A model generated the notes under the pieces. It did no database searches, had not been told where the DNA came from, and saw only the letters and a list, made by a program, of their open reading frames with translations. From Gammaproteobacteria bacterium (GTDB lineage Bacteria > Pseudomonadota > Gammaproteobacteria > GRL18): a stretch of DNA of 37,881 nt. Of the stretch, positions 35,355-37,881 are shown in pieces (within the stretch, counting starts at the first letter, position 1; each line of letters starts with the position of its first letter). The stretch covers positions 1 to 37,881 of the forward strand of contig WFNB01000057.1 of assembly GCA_015488755.1 (NCBI GenBank), in the 5' to 3' direction. Made by a program: the position numbers and the translations under genes.

Positions 35355-35532
35355 TTTTAGTTCCCTTTGTTTTGCCATATCGGTGTTTGTCAAGATACTT
35401 AATAACTATTTTTGATAAAGAATTGTTGATAATAATTTTTTAATAAAATTACAAATTAACAAAATTTATTATATATGAATACTAAATAATTAACAAAAAT
35501 GGGTTGGCACGATACTCAGCTGATTTCCTCAC

Positions 35533-36297
35533 TTAGAGCAAAGATTTATAATACACCCAGCAAGGTAACTTATGGGCAATATCATTGACTTGTTTATCCC
35601 GAATACGGGCATCAGGCATAATAGACTCAACATAGTCCCAAAATGCTTTTGAATGATTCATATGAATGGTGTGTACCAGTTCATGAATAATAATATAATC
35701 TAATAAAGCTGTATTGATAAATAATAAACGATAGTTTAAATTAATATTTTTTTGACTGGAACAGCTTCCCCAGCGTGTTTTTTGTGCCCGAACAGTCAAA
35801 CGTCTATAAGGTAAATTCAGTTGTTCCGACCAATAATGCAATCGTTGCTCTAAATAATAGTAAGCATATTGTTTTAAAAATTGCTCTAATAGCGAAAAAA
35901 CCTGTTTTTTATCCTTTGTATTGCCATTAATATCAAGTTGAGTCTCGTTAATATAGGAGAGTCTTAAGGATGATAAGTCACCATCCGATACATAATTTAT
36001 TAGCAACGTTTGTTTTATAGCCGGTAGTTCTACTTGTGCCGGCAAAGGACAAGAACTAATATTTCTATGACCTTGGGGTTTGCCCTGCAATTTCTGAATG
36101 GCATTGTTTATCCAGTCTGCTTTACTTTGTACAAAATTCTGAACAAGCGTATCTCTTTGAAATTTATTCACTGATTTAGGAACCACAACAACCAGCCCTT
36201 TATCAAGGGAGACCGTTAGTCGCATGTATTTCGCTCGCTTTGAAATACGTACCACATATTCTTGAGAAATCACTTTATTGGATAAAGAAATAATCAC
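35533..36297 (-). CDS. YgjP-like metallopeptidase domain protein (DUF45)
   Basis: A 254-residue protein of the YgjP/SprT-like zincin group. The zinc motif is HELVH (H205, E206, H209) with a third ligand in MNHSKAFW (H215); TRWGSCS just upstream (174-180) is the family hallmark. The N-terminal half is beta-rich and less conserved. No signal peptide, so cytoplasmic. The start appears to be GTG at 36297 with AAGG only a few nt upstream, a tight spacing. The physiological role of YgjP proteins is not well defined. It is divergent from the HD-GYP gene. Confidence 0.9.
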   Translation of the reverse strand: MIISLSNKVISQEYVVRISKRAKYMRLTVSLDKGLVVVVPKSVNKFQRDTLVQNFVQSKADWINNAIQKLQGKPQGHRNISSCPLPAQVELPAIKQTLLINYVSDGDLSSLRLSYINETQLDINGNTKDKKQVFSLLEQFLKQYAYYYLEQRLHYWSEQLNLPYRRLTVRAQKTRWGSCSSQKNINLNYRLLFINTALLDYIIIHELVHTIHMNHSKAFWDYVESIMPDARIRDKQVNDIAHKLPCWVYYKSLL

Positions 36298-36459
36298 CCC
36301 CCTTGTTCAGATACTTTTAAGCATTTGTAAATAGGCATTTAGAATAATCCTAAATAAATCATACTAACGTAGCATTAAACTGATAGTAAAGTCACAGTAA
36401 GCGAAGAGTCAAATAGATCACACAAAAAATTTTACTCAATGGAATTATAGCATCGAAAC

Positions 36460-36468
36460 TGCTATGCT
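36460..36468 (+). promoter_or_regulatory. Extended -10 candidate for the HD-GYP gene
   Basis: TGCTATGCT fits an extended -10 (TGnTATnnT), about 37 nt before the ATG at 36505. No clear -35 box. Confidence 0.35.
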
Positions 36469-36504
36469 GATCCCTGATTTTAACCACCATTTAAAAATAA
36501 TCCA

Positions 36505-37752
36505 ATGCCTGAAGTCACCTCTAGCGAATACATTGAGTTAAAACGTTCTGTCGATTTACTTGAACTTGGTATGTTTGTTACTCGCCTAGATCGCCCATGG
36601 GAAGATACTGATTTTATTTATCAAGGTTTTCAAATAAACACCTTAGATGAACTACAGGCACTACAAGACTTATGCGACTATGTCTATGTCCGAGCAGCCA
36701 AGCAAAGATGGCATATTGAACAAGGTTCACAAAGGGAAAAAACACCCAGTAAAAAAATTGTCTATATTAATAAAATACCGATTAATCAAGAACTTGCTTA
36801 TGCCCATTCCGCTTACAAAGATGCTTGTTCTCAAACAGCAGCCATTTTAGACTCCATACGGCTCAGTGGTGAATTAGATAAACACCAAGTTAACCAAGTT
36901 GTCGATGACTGCGTGGATAGTATTTTACGTAATAACACCGCTCTCATCTGGCTTACTCAAATCCGCAATAAAGATAATTATACGGCCGAACATTCATTAA
37001 GAGTTTGTATTTACGCCATTGCTCTTGGCCGTGAACTGGGTTTTAAAGAGCTGGAATTACAAAATATCGGTGTCTGTGGTTTATTACATGATGTTGGCAT
37101 GGTGCGAATCCCAAAAAACATATTACAGAGGAAAAATACTCTTACTGATAAAGAAATTCAGATCGTGCGCCAACACCCTGTTTACGGAAAAAAATTATTA
37201 ATTTCTAAAACAGGCATTTATCCCGGTGCCGTTGATGTTGCCTATTGCCATCATGAACGTTTAGATGGTTCTGGATATCCCCGAGGCATTACCACTGAAC
37301 GTATTCCCTACTATGCTAAAATTATTGCCATTATTGATTCTTATGATTCGATGATATCAGACCAACCCCATAGTCATAGCATAACTACATTAGATGCCTG
37401 CCGTTATATCTACCAAGGTAAAGATACACTTTATGATAAGGCTCTTCTAGGCCATTTTATCCATTTTATTGGCATTTACGCCCCTGGCAGTTTAGTTGAG
37501 ATGAACACAGGGGAAGTGGGTATTGTTATTGAAACCAATAATGAAGATGGCATTAAACCAAAAATTCTATTGATCCTTGGCTCAGATAAGTTACCCAAAA
37601 ATGAGCGCATGATTGATTTAAACAAAGGCGGCATTACCTTTACCAATACGGCCTATCTTATAAAAAAGTCGCTTTCTCATGGCTCCTACGGGGTTAATAT
37701 TGAAAACTATTTACCTATTATCAAGCAAAAAAGTAAATATCCACGTTCTTAG
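36505..37752 (+). CDS. HD-GYP c-di-GMP phosphodiesterase with N-terminal DUF3391
   Basis: A 415-residue cytoplasmic protein. The N-terminal ~80 residues are DUF3391 (VDLLELGMFVTRLDRPW, then a VYVR end). The HD-GYP domain spans ~150-340 with all expected residues: H163, H195-D196 in LLHDVGM, H224, H249-H250, the GYP signature at 257-259 in RLDGSGYPRG, and D278 in IIDSYDSM. It should hydrolyse cyclic di-GMP. The C-terminal ~75 residues are a beta-rich extension common in this family. The stop codon falls inside the hairpin at 37741-37759. Control of motility or surface growth is the family's usual output. Confidence 0.93.
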   Translation: MPEVTSSEYIELKRSVDLLELGMFVTRLDRPWEDTDFIYQGFQINTLDELQALQDLCDYVYVRAAKQRWHIEQGSQREKTPSKKIVYINKIPINQELAYAHSAYKDACSQTAAILDSIRLSGELDKHQVNQVVDDCVDSILRNNTALIWLTQIRNKDNYTAEHSLRVCIYAIALGRELGFKELELQNIGVCGLLHDVGMVRIPKNILQRKNTLTDKEIQIVRQHPVYGKKLLISKTGIYPGAVDVAYCHHERLDGSGYPRGITTERIPYYAKIIAIIDSYDSMISDQPHSHSITTLDACRYIYQGKDTLYDKALLGHFIHFIGIYAPGSLVEMNTGEVGIVIETNNEDGIKPKILLILGSDKLPKNERMIDLNKGGITFTNTAYLIKKSLSHGSYGVNIENYLPIIKQKSKYPRS

Positions 37753-37759
37753 AACGTGG
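37741..37759 (+). terminator. Hairpin with T-run overlapping the HD-GYP stop
   Basis: CCACGTTCTTAGAACGTGG forms an 8-bp stem with TTA loop, followed by TTTTAGT. It can act as a factor-independent terminator for the HD-GYP gene, whose TAG stop is in the loop and stem (37750-37752). Confidence 0.6.
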
Positions 37760-37791
37760 TTTTAGTCTCACCCTATAAGGGTATTTAAAAA

Positions 37792-37812
37792 CCAGCCTTC
37801 TGAGAAGGCTGG
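37792..37812 (-). terminator. Hairpin with T-run on the minus strand
   Basis: CCAGCCTTC, TGA, GAAGGCTGG form a 9-bp stem. On the minus strand it is followed by TTTTTAAATA, so it should terminate a leftward transcript entering from beyond the window's right edge, where a short minus-strand frame ends at 37831. Confidence 0.55.
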
Positions 37813-37830
37813 CCACTACGATTGCCGCCT

Positions 37831-37881
37831 TCATTGATTTATTTCTTTAAGCCAAGCTCTAGCTGTTTCTCTCTTTTTTCC
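37831..37881 (-). CDS. Possible 3' end of a leftward gene, cut by window edge
   Basis: On the minus strand the last 51 bases read GKKRETARAWLKEINQ then TGA. It is too short to identify. It is supported only by being open to the edge, by its helical, charged composition, and by the properly oriented terminator hairpin about 20 nt downstream. Other frames stop sooner or similarly. Confidence 0.25.
   Translation of the reverse strand, partial: GKKRETARAWLKEINQ

Noticed and set aside
1-37881. CRISPR arrays, tRNA, rRNA, known riboswitches
   Set aside because: I saw no regularly spaced direct repeats, no cloverleaf with CCA-type ends and no recognised aptamer core; the repeats present are palindromic elements and two short tandem duplications.

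Overview
The window is an AT-rich stretch of a gammaproteobacterial chromosome. Its gene content fits that class: an Aer-type PAS chemoreceptor pair, OadGAB, DUF1415, a YjgR-like DUF853 protein, a YgjP-like peptidase, HD-GYP/DUF3391 and an aryl-polyene-type cluster. Gene density is high, UUG starts recur, and no phage genes or intact transposase genes are visible. The energy-taxis genes suggest a motile, free-living organism. I cannot name the genus from sequence alone.

Layout. (1) 80-4554: a long DUF349 coiled-coil protein and a HerA-like DUF853 ATPase. (2) 4578-4780: a palindromic repeat element. (3) 4815-6987: a small secreted cysteine-rich protein, divergent from a ClC-type chloride transporter. 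(4) 7207-9184, minus strand: a PAS protein and a methyl-accepting protein with a zinc-binding CZB tail, overlapping by 26 nt; together they look like a two-piece Aer (CetB/CetA type). (5) 9429-17390, minus strand: a second repeat element, then a tight five-gene run oadG-oadA-oadB-membrane fusion protein-RND permease, i.e. a sodium-pumping oxaloacetate decarboxylase followed closely by an efflux pump. (6) 17639-22346: a response regulator with an unrecognised output region, a glyoxalase-II-like hydrolase, an SPFH membrane protein, a DUF1415 protein and a small two-helix membrane protein.

(7) 22639-34876 is the main system: a compact aryl-polyene-type (Ape) biosynthesis cluster, all on the plus strand. 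It encodes an acyl carrier protein, a COG4648-like membrane protein, an aryl-acid AMP ligase, two hotdog dehydratases, an acyltransferase, a LolA-like periplasmic carrier, an MMPL exporter, a ketosynthase with its chain-length-factor partner, an O-methyltransferase, a FabG-type ketoreductase and a family-2 glycosyltransferase. The implied route is aryl starter activation, iterative two-carbon extension with reduction and dehydration but no enoyl reduction (giving a conjugated polyene), tailoring by methylation and glycosyl/acyl transfer, then export to the outer membrane. It is leaner than well-known Ape clusters: one carrier protein instead of two, no ammonia-lyase, no thioesterase and no DUF3261 lipoprotein in view. 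The glycosyltransferase and acyltransferase are separate genes. A third repeat element lies inside the cluster.

(8) 34950-37752: a small lipoprotein, a YgjP-like metallopeptidase and an HD-GYP c-di-GMP phosphodiesterase, followed by strong hairpins at the right edge that may mark the end of an insertion element.

A recurring theme is a family of about 185-205 bp palindromic, MITE-like elements (three large copies plus solo ends). Their central hairpins co-vary between copies, and one copy supplies the stop codon of the RND permease.
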